This document shows positions 18,330 through 26,554 of a stretch of DNA of 64,000 nt, piece after piece. The DNA is from Pseudobutyrivibrio sp. YE44 (GTDB taxonomy: Bacteria; Bacillota; Clostridia; Lachnospirales; Lachnospiraceae): assembly GCF_900104335.1 (NCBI RefSeq), contig NZ_FMXT01000006.1:86065-150064 (forward strand). The letters run 5' to 3'. The translations under genes were made by a program, and so were the position numbers. The notes beneath the pieces are model-generated. The model searched no databases. It was not told where the DNA came from and saw nothing but the letters and a program-made list of their open reading frames with translations. Position 1 is the stretch's first letter. Every line of letters starts with the position of its first letter.

Positions 18330-18950
18330 ATGTCTACAAGAATTTATGATTGCTTGAAGGCCATTGGTGAAAGAATCATTGAGAATAAAGACTTTCTCAC
18401 TGATTTAGACCGAGAGATTGGTGATGCGGATCACGGTGTCAATATGGCCAGAGGTTTTCAGGGAGTAATCGAAAAGGTGCCAGAGGATGAGGCTGATATT
18501 GGGGCAGCCTTAAAGAAAGCAGGTATGACTTTGCTTTCCACTGTTGGTGGTGCTTCTGGACCATTATATGGAACAGCTTATATGGAGGCAGCAAAGGTGT
18601 TTGCTGGCAAAACTGAAGTTACTGGGGAGGACTTCAAAGCGTCGCTGGCTGCGGCTATAGAGGGTATCAAAAAGAGAGGTCATGCTGAAAAAGGCGAAAA
18701 GACCATGCTTGATGCATTGATTCCAGCTTATGACACTTTGTCTGAAAAGCTGAGTGGGGGCTCAGAATTTTTAGAAGCGTTAGAGGCTGCATGTCAGGCT
18801 GCAAATGAGGGAGTAGAGTTTACAAAGACAATAGCGGCAACAAAGGGACGTGCAAGCTACTTGGGAGAGAGAAGTATAGGCCATCAGGATCCTGGTGCAA
18901 CCTCTCTTACTATCACATTGGAAACGATCAGAGACTTCCTTAAAGGTTAA
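18330..18950 (+). CDS. dhaL: Dihydroxyacetone kinase ADP-binding subunit DhaL
   Basis: A 206-residue subunit that carries tightly bound ADP, which is rephosphorylated by DhaM and passes phosphate to dihydroxyacetone on DhaK. The metal-binding Asp residues are in REIGDADHGVNMARGF (about residues 28-43), with the later GGASGPLYGTAY, GDKTMLD-like GEKTMLDAL and GRASYLGERSIGHQDPGA family segments. Length and motifs match PTS-dependent DhaL. The start follows AGGAGGGG. It is first in the order L-M-K, with 65 nt to dhaM. Confidence 0.93.
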   Translation: MSTRIYDCLKAIGERIIENKDFLTDLDREIGDADHGVNMARGFQGVIEKVPEDEADIGAALKKAGMTLLSTVGGASGPLYGTAYMEAAKVFAGKTEVTGEDFKASLAAAIEGIKKRGHAEKGEKTMLDALIPAYDTLSEKLSGGSEFLEALEAACQAANEGVEFTKTIAATKGRASYLGERSIGHQDPGATSLTITLETIRDFLKG

Positions 18951-19015
18951 AGGAATAGCTAAAATAGGGTTTTTACAAGATACAATGTACAAAGATTAAT
19001 TGGGGGATTTTTGTT

Positions 19016-19411
19016 ATGGTAGGACTTGTTCTTGTTTCTCACAGCGCTAAAATCGCTGAGGGATTAAAGGATTTAACCGCCGAAATTGCACCAGATCACA
19101 AGGGAATTATAAGTGCAGGTGGAATGGAAGACGGTTCTATTGGTACAGATGCAGTTCGTATTTCCGAAGCAATTCGTCAGGCTAATGACGGAGACGGGGT
19201 AGTTGTGATGGCAGATCTTGGCAGCGGAGTTATGAGTTCAGAGACAGCAATTGAGCTTTTGGAAGACGAAGATATTAAAGTAAAGCTTGCAGATGCGCCA
19301 ATTGTAGAAGGCACTATCGCAGCGGCTGTTAGCGCTATGGTGGGCAGCGACCTGGAGGCTGTCCTGAAAGCGGCTGAAGACTGCCGTGGTGTGCGTAAGA
19401 TAAATAATTAA
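19016..19411 (+). CDS. dhaM: PTS-dependent dihydroxyacetone kinase phosphotransferase DhaM (EIIA domain only)
   Basis: A 131-residue protein of the EIIA-mannose-like fold that accepts phosphate from HPr at the N-terminal His in LVSHSAKIAEG (about residue 9) and passes it to ADP bound on DhaL. It has only the EIIA domain; E. coli DhaM also carries HPr-like and EI-like domains, which are absent here. The segment VVVMADLGSGVMSSETA is typical. RBS GGGGG. Structured element C separates it from dhaK. Confidence 0.92.
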   Translation: MVGLVLVSHSAKIAEGLKDLTAEIAPDHKGIISAGGMEDGSIGTDAVRISEAIRQANDGDGVVVMADLGSGVMSSETAIELLEDEDIKVKLADAPIVEGTIAAAVSAMVGSDLEAVLKAAEDCRGVRKINN

Positions 19412-19437
19412 ATATTTTATTACTTGGGGGCTTTTGA

Positions 19438-19531
19438 TGAGCTGGTAGCCATCAAGCTCTTATGTCTCTCAAGTGAAGCATTCTTAGCTGAGCTGAGAGA
19501 TATAAGGCTTGTAGGTGTAACCAGCAGTTTA
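19438..19531 (+). repeat. Structured intergenic element, subfamily 1 (copy C)
   Basis: Runs from TGAGCTGGT to ACCAGCAGTTTA. Nested stems are GCTGGT/ACCAGC, CAAGC/GCTTG and CTTATGTCTCTCA/TGAGAGATATAAG (one G-T wobble). The apical loop has GAAGCATTCTTAGCTGA. It sits between dhaM and dhaK, close to the dhaK ribosome site. Confidence 0.8.
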
Positions 19532-19563
19532 AAGGCAAAGAATTATCTAGGAGGAGATTATTT

Positions 19564-20559
19564 ATGAAGAAATTAATTAATGGGGTTGATAATATTGTTG
19601 ATGAAATGCTTGAGGGTATGGTAGCGGCTTATCCTCAGTACGTTAAGAGACTTGACGGTTTTGACGTACTTGTTAGAGCAGGTGGTTCAAAGGGAAAAGT
19701 AGCTCTTGTTTCTGGTGGCGGTAGCGGACACGAGCCAGCACATGGTGGCTATGTTGGAAAGGGAATGCTTGATGGAGCTATCGCAGGTGCTGTGTTTACA
19801 TCTCCTACACCTGACCAGGTATATGAAGCCATTAAGGCAGCTGATGGTGGCAAGGGTGTTCTTCTTGTAATCAAGAACTACACTGGTGATGTTATGAACT
19901 TTGAAATGGCTGCTGACATGGCCCGTGACGAGGGTATCGAGGTTGAGCAGGTTATTACAGCTGATGATGTTGCTGTTGAAAACAGTACATGGACAACAGG
20001 TCGTCGTGGTATTGCAGGAACTATTTTCGTTCACAAGATTGCAGGCGCTTGTGCAGAGGCTGGTGGAAGTCTTGCTGAGGTTAAGAAGGTTGCTGAGAAG
20101 GTAATCGAAAATGTTCGTTCAATGGGTATGGCTATTGACGCTTGTACCGTTCCTGCAGCAGGAAAGCCAAGCTTTGACTTAGCTGAAGATGAAATCGAAA
20201 TTGGTATCGGTATCCATGGTGAGCCTGGTGTAAACCGTGAAAAGATTAGCTCAGTAAACGAAATTGCTGACAAGCTTCTTAATAAGATTTTTGCAGAGGG
20301 AATTTATAATTCTGGAGACGAGGTTGCTGTGATGGTTAACGGCATGGGCGGAACTCCTCTTATGGAATTGCTTGTAGCCAACAAACATGTTAAGGAGGTT
20401 CTTGATTCCAAGGGCATTAAGATTGCAAAGACCTTAGTTGGAAACTACATGACATCTCTTGATATGGAAGGCTTCTCAATCACCTTACTTAAGGTTGACG
20501 ATGAACTTAAGAAGTATTTGGCTGCTCCAGCAGATACACCTGCTTTTGTTCAGGCATAG
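19564..20559 (+). CDS. dhaK: Dihydroxyacetone kinase substrate-binding subunit DhaK
   Basis: A 331-residue subunit that binds dihydroxyacetone covalently through a His, here in GIGIHGEPGVNRE (about residue 219). Other family segments are VALVSGGGSGHEPAHGGYVGKGMLDGA near the N-terminus, the Asp region VLLVIKNYTGDVMNFE, and NGMGGTPLMELLVANK near the C-terminus. The start follows AGGAGG. Together with DhaL and DhaM it makes dihydroxyacetone phosphate using PEP through the PTS. The general PTS proteins are not in this window. A terminator follows. Confidence 0.95.
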   Translation: MKKLINGVDNIVDEMLEGMVAAYPQYVKRLDGFDVLVRAGGSKGKVALVSGGGSGHEPAHGGYVGKGMLDGAIAGAVFTSPTPDQVYEAIKAADGGKGVLLVIKNYTGDVMNFEMAADMARDEGIEVEQVITADDVAVENSTWTTGRRGIAGTIFVHKIAGACAEAGGSLAEVKKVAEKVIENVRSMGMAIDACTVPAAGKPSFDLAEDEIEIGIGIHGEPGVNREKISSVNEIADKLLNKIFAEGIYNSGDEVAVMVNGMGGTPLMELLVANKHVKEVLDSKGIKIAKTLVGNYMTSLDMEGFSITLLKVDDELKKYLAAPADTPAFVQA

Positions 20560-20590
20560 ACCGCCGTAACTAGATAATCTAAATAGCATT

Positions 20591-20623
20591 CCGGCTTCTC
20601 TATTATAGGGAGGCCGGTTTTTT
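20591..20623 (+). terminator. Terminator of the dha operon
   Basis: A 10-bp stem (CCGGCTTCTC / GGGAGGCCGG, with a wobble) with a 7-nt loop is followed by six T. Confidence 0.9.
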
Positions 20624-20704
20624 GATGGTTTTTTATTGTGGTAAAACAAAAGACAAAAAGAAGGGGATAAGCTATAATTGAGACACTGAAAGATGTGAAA
20701 TAGT

Positions 20705-21145
20705 ATGAATAAAAAGATTAATTTTGATATAAAAAGAATTTTTGAGGCCCTTTCATTTATAGCTGCTGTTGTTTTGCTATATGCTTTTTTCGATTTTGTA
20801 GGAATAGGGTGTCCAATTAAATATGCTACAGGAATATCCTGTGCTGGATGTGGAATGACCAGGGCTTGGATTGCTCTAATTAGAGGTGATATCACAGGAG
20901 CATTTCACTATCATCCGCTGTTTCCACTGCCACCGGTGGTTTTGCTTATGATTATCTACAGGAAAAAGATAAATTCAAGGGTTTTTAAAGGTGTTATAGC
21001 CCTTATTGTGGTGGCGGCGTTTGTGGTTTACATTATTCGAATGATGTCTCCGGCAGATACTATTGTTGTGTTTCATCCTCAGGATGGAGCTATTGCAAGG
21101 TTAATTAAAAAGTCTATTGAGCTAACTAAAAACATCATCAATTAA
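20705..21145 (+). CDS. DUF2752 membrane protein
   Basis: A 146-residue membrane protein with the DUF2752 core, GISCAGCGMTRAWIALIRGD (about residues 43-62), preceded by CPIKYATG and followed by FHYHPLFPLP. Three hydrophobic segments are visible (about 14-32, 77-92 and 97-112). The family has no established role; the conserved Cys residues face a membrane-proximal loop. The gene heads a three-gene run with the rubredoxin-like protein (12 nt away) and the tyrosine phosphatase. Confidence 0.82.
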   Translation: MNKKINFDIKRIFEALSFIAAVVLLYAFFDFVGIGCPIKYATGISCAGCGMTRAWIALIRGDITGAFHYHPLFPLPPVVLLMIIYRKKINSRVFKGVIALIVVAAFVVYIIRMMSPADTIVVFHPQDGAIARLIKKSIELTKNIIN

Positions 21146-21157
21146 GGAGGGGGAACT

Positions 21158-21316
21158 ATGGCAGTTTACAGATGTAAGGCTTGTGGGTACATTTTTGATG
21201 AGGAAAAGGAAGGCAAAAGTATCAGGGATATCGATTATTGTCCAAGATGTAAACAGCCTGACGACAGGTTCGAACTAGTTGAAGAAGACAAGAAAGAAGA
21301 GAAAGAAAATGACTAA
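21158..21316 (+). CDS. Small rubredoxin-like protein
   Basis: A 52-residue protein with two Cys pairs, YRCKACGYIF and YCPRCKQP, spaced as in rubredoxin-like iron or zinc domains of rubrerythrin tails. The second half is Asp/Glu/Lys-rich (FELVEEDKKEEKEND). RBS GGAGGGGG is strong. Its stop overlaps the start of the phosphatase gene (ATGACTAA), so translation is coupled. Such stand-alone domains can carry single electrons in anaerobes, but a structural zinc site is equally possible. Confidence 0.8.
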   Translation: MAVYRCKACGYIFDEEKEGKSIRDIDYCPRCKQPDDRFELVEEDKKEEKEND

Positions 21317-21761
21317 TATTTTATTTGTATGTCACGGCAGCATATGCCGTTCGCCAATGGCAAAGTATGTTTTACAGGATATGGTGGAAAAAAGAGGGAT
21401 TGCACAGGATTTTTTTATAGACTGCGCAGCAATGACCTACGAGGAAATTGGAAATCCAGTGTATCCTCCAGTGAGACAGGTGCTGAATGCTCATGGAATT
21501 AATTGTGAGGGCTACGCAGCCCGTCATGTTCGTAAAGACGAATATAGAGACTATGATTACATCATTGGAATGGATGCAGAAAATATGCATGACCTGGCCT
21601 ATGAATTTGGACCAGACCCAGATAGAAAGATTTATAGACTCTTGGATTTTACGGACAGGCCGCGAGATATAGCAGATCCTTGGTATACACGTAAGTTTGA
21701 TGTTTGCTATGAGGATGTTATCAGAGGCTGTGATGGCTTGTTAAAGGAATTAGGATATTAA
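21309..21761 (+). CDS. Low-molecular-weight protein tyrosine phosphatase
   Basis: A 150-residue phosphatase with the N-terminal C-x5-R loop in VCHGSICRSP (about residues 7-15) and the general-acid Asp in IADPWY (about residue 117), as in the LMW-PTP family. It dephosphorylates protein tyrosines, in bacteria often on capsule or exopolysaccharide kinases, though none is nearby. The ATG at 21309 is chosen because it overlaps the stop of the rubredoxin-like gene and begins directly with the catalytic fold; an upstream in-frame start at 21279 would only add a Lys/Arg tail from the other frame. Confidence 0.9.
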   Translation: MTNILFVCHGSICRSPMAKYVLQDMVEKRGIAQDFFIDCAAMTYEEIGNPVYPPVRQVLNAHGINCEGYAARHVRKDEYRDYDYIIGMDAENMHDLAYEFGPDPDRKIYRLLDFTDRPRDIADPWYTRKFDVCYEDVIRGCDGLLKELGY

Positions 21762-21836
21762 AATTATTATAAGAGAGAATTCCCTATACACTAAGAGCTT
21801 CCACAAGAAGATAAGTAGAAGAGAGGATAAAAGGTT

Positions 21837-22796
21837 ATGAAACTTGGAATAGCAGGAAACGGAGTGATAGTACAGGAAGTATTATCCTTCATAGATGAGA
21901 TAGGCTTTGAGGAAATTTGTATATGCGGTAGAAAGCAGAGTATGGAAAAGCTTCAGGCTCTTGCAAAGCAGTACAAGCTAAGTACCGTATATACGGATTA
22001 CGATCAAATGCTTTCATCTGATATAGATGTGGTTTATATTGGCGTGTTAAATGATTTACATGTGGAGTACACCAAAAAAGCCCTAGAGGCTGGAAAGCAT
22101 GTAATATGCGAAAAGCCAATGACAATCACTGCAGCAGAACTACAGGAGCTTGAAGCCCTTGCAAAGGATAATCAGGTTATGCTTTTTGAGGCAATGAGCA
22201 TCTATCATATGCCAGCCTACAAGCAGCTTCAAAAGGATGTTAAGCTTGCTGGTGATTTGAAGATTTGTAACTTCAATTATAGTCAGATGTCTCGACGCTA
22301 TAAGGCCTTTCATGAGGGAACATCCACACCAGCAGTATTTGATGCAGCTCATAATGGTGGCGCGCTTAGAGACTTAAATGTTTACAATATTTCCGCTATG
22401 GTTGGATTGTTTGGCAAGCCAAAGAATGTAAGCTACACTCCTAATATGGAAAAGGACGTTGATACAAGTGGTATTCTTGTGGCTGACTATGGTGAGTTTA
22501 AATGCCTTTGCACGGCGGCTAAGGATTGTGCTGCGCCTGGTCCTGCTACAATCCAGGGAGTAGATGCTACAATCTGCATTTATCCTCATGTAAATGGCAT
22601 GACTGAGTACGACGTGCTTTTCAATGACGCCGATACAGACACAAAAGAAGTGGATATGGGAGATGGTAGTCATCGCCTGTTCTTTGAGTTTAAGGAATTC
22701 AAACGCATTATTGAAGAAAAGGATGTTAAGACTCAGGAACAAATCATGCAGTATAGCAAATGGGTGGCAGAAATCATAGACCAGGCTACTGCATAG
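21837..22796 (+). CDS. Gfo/Idh/MocA family oxidoreductase
   Basis: A 319-residue NAD(P)-dependent sugar or cyclitol dehydrogenase-type enzyme. The N-terminal Rossmann fold has GIAGNGVIVQEVL (about residues 3-15), and the family Lys of the EKP motif is in HVICEKPMT (about residue 92). The C-terminal alpha/beta domain carries GGALRDLNVY where the family usually has GGxxxDxGxH, so the catalytic His is replaced by Tyr. The substrate cannot be predicted. RBS GAGAGGATAAAAGG. It stands alone and ends at a terminator. Confidence 0.85.
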   Translation: MKLGIAGNGVIVQEVLSFIDEIGFEEICICGRKQSMEKLQALAKQYKLSTVYTDYDQMLSSDIDVVYIGVLNDLHVEYTKKALEAGKHVICEKPMTITAAELQELEALAKDNQVMLFEAMSIYHMPAYKQLQKDVKLAGDLKICNFNYSQMSRRYKAFHEGTSTPAVFDAAHNGGALRDLNVYNISAMVGLFGKPKNVSYTPNMEKDVDTSGILVADYGEFKCLCTAAKDCAAPGPATIQGVDATICIYPHVNGMTEYDVLFNDADTDTKEVDMGDGSHRLFFEFKEFKRIIEEKDVKTQEQIMQYSKWVAEIIDQATA

Positions 22797-22831
22797 AGTC
22801 AGTTTTTACTATAAATATTTGGTTTTATTAG

Positions 22832-22862
22832 GGCAGTTGTTCAAAAGAACAGCTGCCTTTTT
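22832..22862 (+). terminator. Terminator after the Gfo/Idh/MocA gene
   Basis: An 11-bp stem (GGCAGTTGTTC / GAACAGCTGCC) with a 4-nt loop is followed by five T. Confidence 0.9.
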
Positions 22863-22981
22863 GTATAATTTCACCATTAAGAACAGCTCTAATTCTCCGA
22901 TATAACTTATGAATTCTAGGCACAGGGATGTGTGTAAATATATTGTGGATAGTTTATAGCAGTTACAAGGAGGTACAGGCT

Positions 22982-23731
22982 ATGGTTGGAATTAATGGAA
23001 TATCGAATCTGTATAATCAGTATGATTCAAGCAGATTGAATAAAAACAAGAAAACTGAAAATGCTTCGACATCTGAAGTAAAGAAGTCTGAAGCTGCTAA
23101 GCCTGAGAACAGTGAAGGAAAACTTTCTACTAAGGGCAAGGATTTTTTAAATAGTCTTCGTGAAAAATACAAGGACTATGACTTTATCGTTGCAGATTCA
23201 GATAACGATAAAAAGGCCTTGGCAGATGCCAGTGATAAGGAAATTGCAGTTCTTTTATCTAGCTCAGAGCTAGAGCGTATGGCGGAAGATGATGACTATG
23301 CAAAGGAAAAGCTAAGTCAGATGGAAACAGCCATTGATATGGCAAAGAAGATTAATGAGCAATTGGCTGAGGACCCAGAGTTTGCAGAGGACGCTGGAAT
23401 TAATAAGATTACTATCGAGCTTGGTGATGATGGCTCTATGAAGCTGTTTGCAGAGTTGGAAAAATCTTCTGCAAAGCAGCGTGAGCGTATAGAGGCCAAC
23501 AGGCAGAAGAATAGAGAAGCTGAAAAGGCCGAAGCTAAAGAGGCTGAAGAAAAGCGAATTGAGGATAGAAGAACAAATCCTTATGAAAAGGCTGCTGAGG
23601 AATATCGTCAGAGAACAACAGTGGAGGCTAGTTCCTTTGAAGAGCTAATAGCAAAAATAAAAGGTGTTGATTGGGAAAGCATTCCATTTGATGAAATCAA
23701 AGCCGGGGATAGAATCGATTTTGCAGTATAA
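22982..23731 (+). CDS. DUF6033-type coiled-coil protein
   Basis: A 249-residue hydrophilic protein starting MVGINGISNLYNQYDSS, the opening I associate with DUF6033 proteins of Lachnospiraceae. It has a low-complexity Lys/Ser/Glu stretch (about 25-50), a central region (FLNSLREKYKDYDFIVADSD), and a long Glu/Lys/Arg/Ala coiled coil at about 165-215. There is no signal peptide or membrane helix. The start is placed at 22982 because AAGGAGG precedes it; the open frame extends 54 nt further. The N-terminus resembles flagellar-axial-type secreted proteins, but function is unknown. Confidence 0.65.
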   Translation: MVGINGISNLYNQYDSSRLNKNKKTENASTSEVKKSEAAKPENSEGKLSTKGKDFLNSLREKYKDYDFIVADSDNDKKALADASDKEIAVLLSSSELERMAEDDDYAKEKLSQMETAIDMAKKINEQLAEDPEFAEDAGINKITIELGDDGSMKLFAELEKSSAKQRERIEANRQKNREAEKAEAKEAEEKRIEDRRTNPYEKAAEEYRQRTTVEASSFEELIAKIKGVDWESIPFDEIKAGDRIDFAV

Positions 23732-23744
23732 CCAGAATATTATG

Positions 23745-23785
23745 ATAGACCTAAATCTTCAAAAAAGGTTTAGGTCTATTTTTTG
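23745..23785 (+). terminator. Terminator after the DUF6033 gene
   Basis: ATAGACCTAAA pairs with TTTAGGTCTAT (11 bp) around a 13-nt loop, followed by six T. The promoter of the binding-protein gene starts immediately after. Confidence 0.9.
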
Positions 23786-23815
23786 TTGAAAAAAGGTCAT
23801 ATATTTGAATATAAT
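23786..23815 (+). promoter_or_regulatory. Promoter of the sensor-linked binding protein operon
   Basis: TTGAAA (23786-23791), an 18-nt spacer and a perfect TATAAT (23810-23815). The predicted start of transcription lies only a few bases before the ATG at 23825. Confidence 0.65.
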
Positions 23816-23824
23816 GTATTCACT

Positions 23825-24886
23825 ATGGGTTTTATAAAGAATGTATTTGGTAAGAAAAGAATTATGATAGCCACAATAGTGGTTGCAACTATAGCATTAA
23901 TAGGAATTCTTGTGGGAGTATTTGGTTTTGGTTCGAGAAATACCAGCCACAAGGAAAGATTGGTGGTAGCATCACCCCATCCGGTGGACTTTGTTAAGCC
24001 TCTTATTCATGAGTTTGAATTGGAGACAGGAATTGAAGTTGAGCTTATAAGCTGTAGCTCTTCTGAGGCAATTTCCCTTATAGAGGAGGATGAGTCTGTT
24101 GATGTTATGTGGGGTGGTTCGGTGCTTTCTGTAGGAAAGAACACTGATAATTTCTATGATTATAGATGCAAATCTTATGACAACATCTATCCAGCATATC
24201 AGAATATCGCTCCTGGAGTTACATGTTTTTCAGATGTCCCAAGTATACTTATCGTAAATACGGATATTGCAGGTAATATCATCATAAACGGTTATGAGGA
24301 TCTACTTAATCCTAAGTTGAAGGGGAAGATTGCCTTTGCAAATCCTGCTCATTCATCTTCGTCCTTTGAGCACCTGGTGAACATGCTATATGCCATGGGG
24401 CAAGGAAAGCCAGAGAAGGGCTGGGATTATGTAGGGAAGCTTGTTAATCAGCTTGATGGCAATATCTGCGGAAGCTCCTCAGAGGTGTATGAGGGTGTTG
24501 CCAACGGAAAATATGTGGTTGGGCTCACCTTTGAAGAGGCGGCTATAACCATGCTTAACTCAGATAAGCATGTAAGGATTGTCTACATGGATGAAGGCGT
24601 GGTTTCTACCTGTGATGGTATTTATATAAACAAGAACACAAAGGCCTTGGATAAAGCTGAGACCTTTGTAGATTTTATGACTAGCTATGACACCCAATCC
24701 TTCATGGCTAAGAATTTGGGCAGACGTTCCGTTCGTACGGATGTATCTAATTCTGTTTCTGTACTTTCAAAAGATCAGATTAATATGCTTGAAGTAGACA
24801 GAGATGAAATTATCTCTAACAAGAGCCAGTGGATTGATAAGTTTAATCAGCTGATAGGGGAGGATAACCATGGAAAAAGAGATTAA
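23825..24886 (+). CDS. Sensor-linked ABC-type binding protein
   Basis: A 353-residue periplasmic-binding-type protein (FbpA/PgtC-like class) with an N-terminal transmembrane anchor (about 13-36) instead of a lipobox. It opens as RLVVASPHPVDFVKPLIHEFELETGIEVELI, the usual start of this family, and keeps DVMWGGS. It overlaps the histidine kinase gene by 17 nt, so the product probably presents ligand to the sensor rather than to the transporter, as PgtC does in the phosphoglycerate system of enteric bacteria. No adjacent Tyr pair of ferric-binding proteins is visible. No clear ribosome site precedes the ATG; the transcript may be near leaderless. Confidence 0.78.
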   Translation: MGFIKNVFGKKRIMIATIVVATIALIGILVGVFGFGSRNTSHKERLVVASPHPVDFVKPLIHEFELETGIEVELISCSSSEAISLIEEDESVDVMWGGSVLSVGKNTDNFYDYRCKSYDNIYPAYQNIAPGVTCFSDVPSILIVNTDIAGNIIINGYEDLLNPKLKGKIAFANPAHSSSSFEHLVNMLYAMGQGKPEKGWDYVGKLVNQLDGNICGSSSEVYEGVANGKYVVGLTFEEAAITMLNSDKHVRIVYMDEGVVSTCDGIYINKNTKALDKAETFVDFMTSYDTQSFMAKNLGRRSVRTDVSNSVSVLSKDQINMLEVDRDEIISNKSQWIDKFNQLIGEDNHGKRD

Positions 24887-26537
24887 ATCCTTCCAGGAAA
24901 ACATACGTAGAAGCTTTATTGTTTATTCCATTACACCTGTAATTGCTATAACAATGGTGGCTATGGTTATGTTCATAGCAACTTGGTTTATAAACGTTAG
25001 AAAAACCACTATTGAAGAGAATCGACAGGTTACCGGACAGATTCAAACTGTCATGGAAAACTATTGCGACATTATAGATGAAGCTGGAAATCTAATAGAT
25101 GGTAAGAATGCTTTTAAAATCAAAAATGAATTATATTCGTTGATTTATGAGAAAACCTGCGAATATGATGACATTGGAGATTTGATTATCATGACCAATA
25201 CCTTGGACGTGGTTTTCTCCAGCAAGGATACTTCATATAGATTCTTAACAGATAGAGAATTTATAAACTGGGGTGTGCTTAAGGCTGCCAAAACTAATTT
25301 AGGTGAAATTCAGACTGTACTCATTAATGACAAGCTTTGTCTTGTGAAGGGGGTAGGGGATGAAGGTTTGCTTAAATACTATGTGGCCTATGTGGTGCCA
25401 AAGGAGGTGCTGCAGCAGTACGTGACCAGCGATGAAAATATGGTATGTGTTACCGACCAGGTAGGTTGGTATTATGTTTTAAATAACAGAAGTATTGTTG
25501 ATAGTTTGGGGCAAATTAAAACTGAGCTGGAAGATAATAATGGGGTAACCTCTATTGATGGTCACAGATACTATAACATTTGTAGCCAGCTTGAAAATGG
25601 CTTAAAAATCTACACCGTAGCTGACATAGAAAAGAGCCTTAGGTTGATTGAAATACTTATTGGCATACTGGCAATTCTTTTCATTATCATCATATTTGCC
25701 TCTTACAAAAATGCTGGTCGAAGCTCGGTGGAATACACTAGAGATGTAAAGAAGATTGAAAATGCTTTTGAGGCAGTACAGCAGGGAGATTTTGACGTCA
25801 GCCTAAACATAGATAGCAGCAAGGAGCTGCAGACCATTGGCAAGGATTTTAACGAGATGCTTGAAGGTCTAAAGACTCAGATTGCTCAGAATCAAGAGCT
25901 TGCAGAAAATGCTGCGTTTTCTCAGGTGAAACAGCTGGAAAGTCAGTTCAATCCACACTTTTTATACAACACTTTGGATAACATCCGCTTTATGGCAAAG
26001 ATAGATGCCAAGGCCGCTGACAAAATGATTGTGTCCTTATCAGGACTATTGCGATACAGTATTGGCGGTACCAATGAAGAGGTTACAGTAGCAGAGGATC
26101 TACAAAATCTTCAGTATTATCTTAATATACTACAGATAAGATTTAACAAGAGATTTGCTTACAGCATCCATGTGTCGGAGGATATATATGACTGCCTGAT
26201 TCCAAAGCTTGTGGTTCAGCCTCTTCTTGAGAATGCCATCAAATATGGTTTCGGAACAAAAGAAAAGCTTACAGTAAAAATATCTGGTTATCAGATACAG
26301 GATAAGATAGTTTTCGCCTGTGTAGATGATGGTGTCGGAATAGAACCTGATTTATTGGAGGAGATAAAGGCGCAGCTTGAAAGCAATCAAAATATATCTT
26401 CTCATTTGGGACTATATAATATCCATCGAAGAATTCACCTTATGTATAAGGGGGATTACGGCTTGGATATTACAAGCGAGAAAAATATTGGAACTACGGT
26501 TAGAATAACCATTCCAAAGCATAAACAAGATATTTAA
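24870..26537 (+). CDS. YesM/LytS-type sensor histidine kinase
   Basis: A 555-residue membrane kinase. Two transmembrane helices (about 16-38 and 255-275) flank an extracytoplasmic sensor domain. A HAMP-like region follows (about 285-340), then the His-kinase segment with phosphoacceptor His in QFNPHFLYNTLDN (about residue 367). The HATPase domain has the N-box LLENAIKYG and Gly-rich CVDDGVGIE. The HAMP plus FNPHFLYN layout is typical of YesM sensors that pair with AraC-type regulators. The start overlaps the binding-protein gene and RBS GGGGAGG precedes it. The partner response regulator begins 17 nt downstream. Confidence 0.93.
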   Translation: MEKEIKSFQENIRRSFIVYSITPVIAITMVAMVMFIATWFINVRKTTIEENRQVTGQIQTVMENYCDIIDEAGNLIDGKNAFKIKNELYSLIYEKTCEYDDIGDLIIMTNTLDVVFSSKDTSYRFLTDREFINWGVLKAAKTNLGEIQTVLINDKLCLVKGVGDEGLLKYYVAYVVPKEVLQQYVTSDENMVCVTDQVGWYYVLNNRSIVDSLGQIKTELEDNNGVTSIDGHRYYNICSQLENGLKIYTVADIEKSLRLIEILIGILAILFIIIIFASYKNAGRSSVEYTRDVKKIENAFEAVQQGDFDVSLNIDSSKELQTIGKDFNEMLEGLKTQIAQNQELAENAAFSQVKQLESQFNPHFLYNTLDNIRFMAKIDAKAADKMIVSLSGLLRYSIGGTNEEVTVAEDLQNLQYYLNILQIRFNKRFAYSIHVSEDIYDCLIPKLVVQPLLENAIKYGFGTKEKLTVKISGYQIQDKIVFACVDDGVGIEPDLLEEIKAQLESNQNISSHLGLYNIHRRIHLMYKGDYGLDITSEKNIGTTVRITIPKHKQDI

Positions 26538-26554
26538 GGGGTATTGGGGAAATA

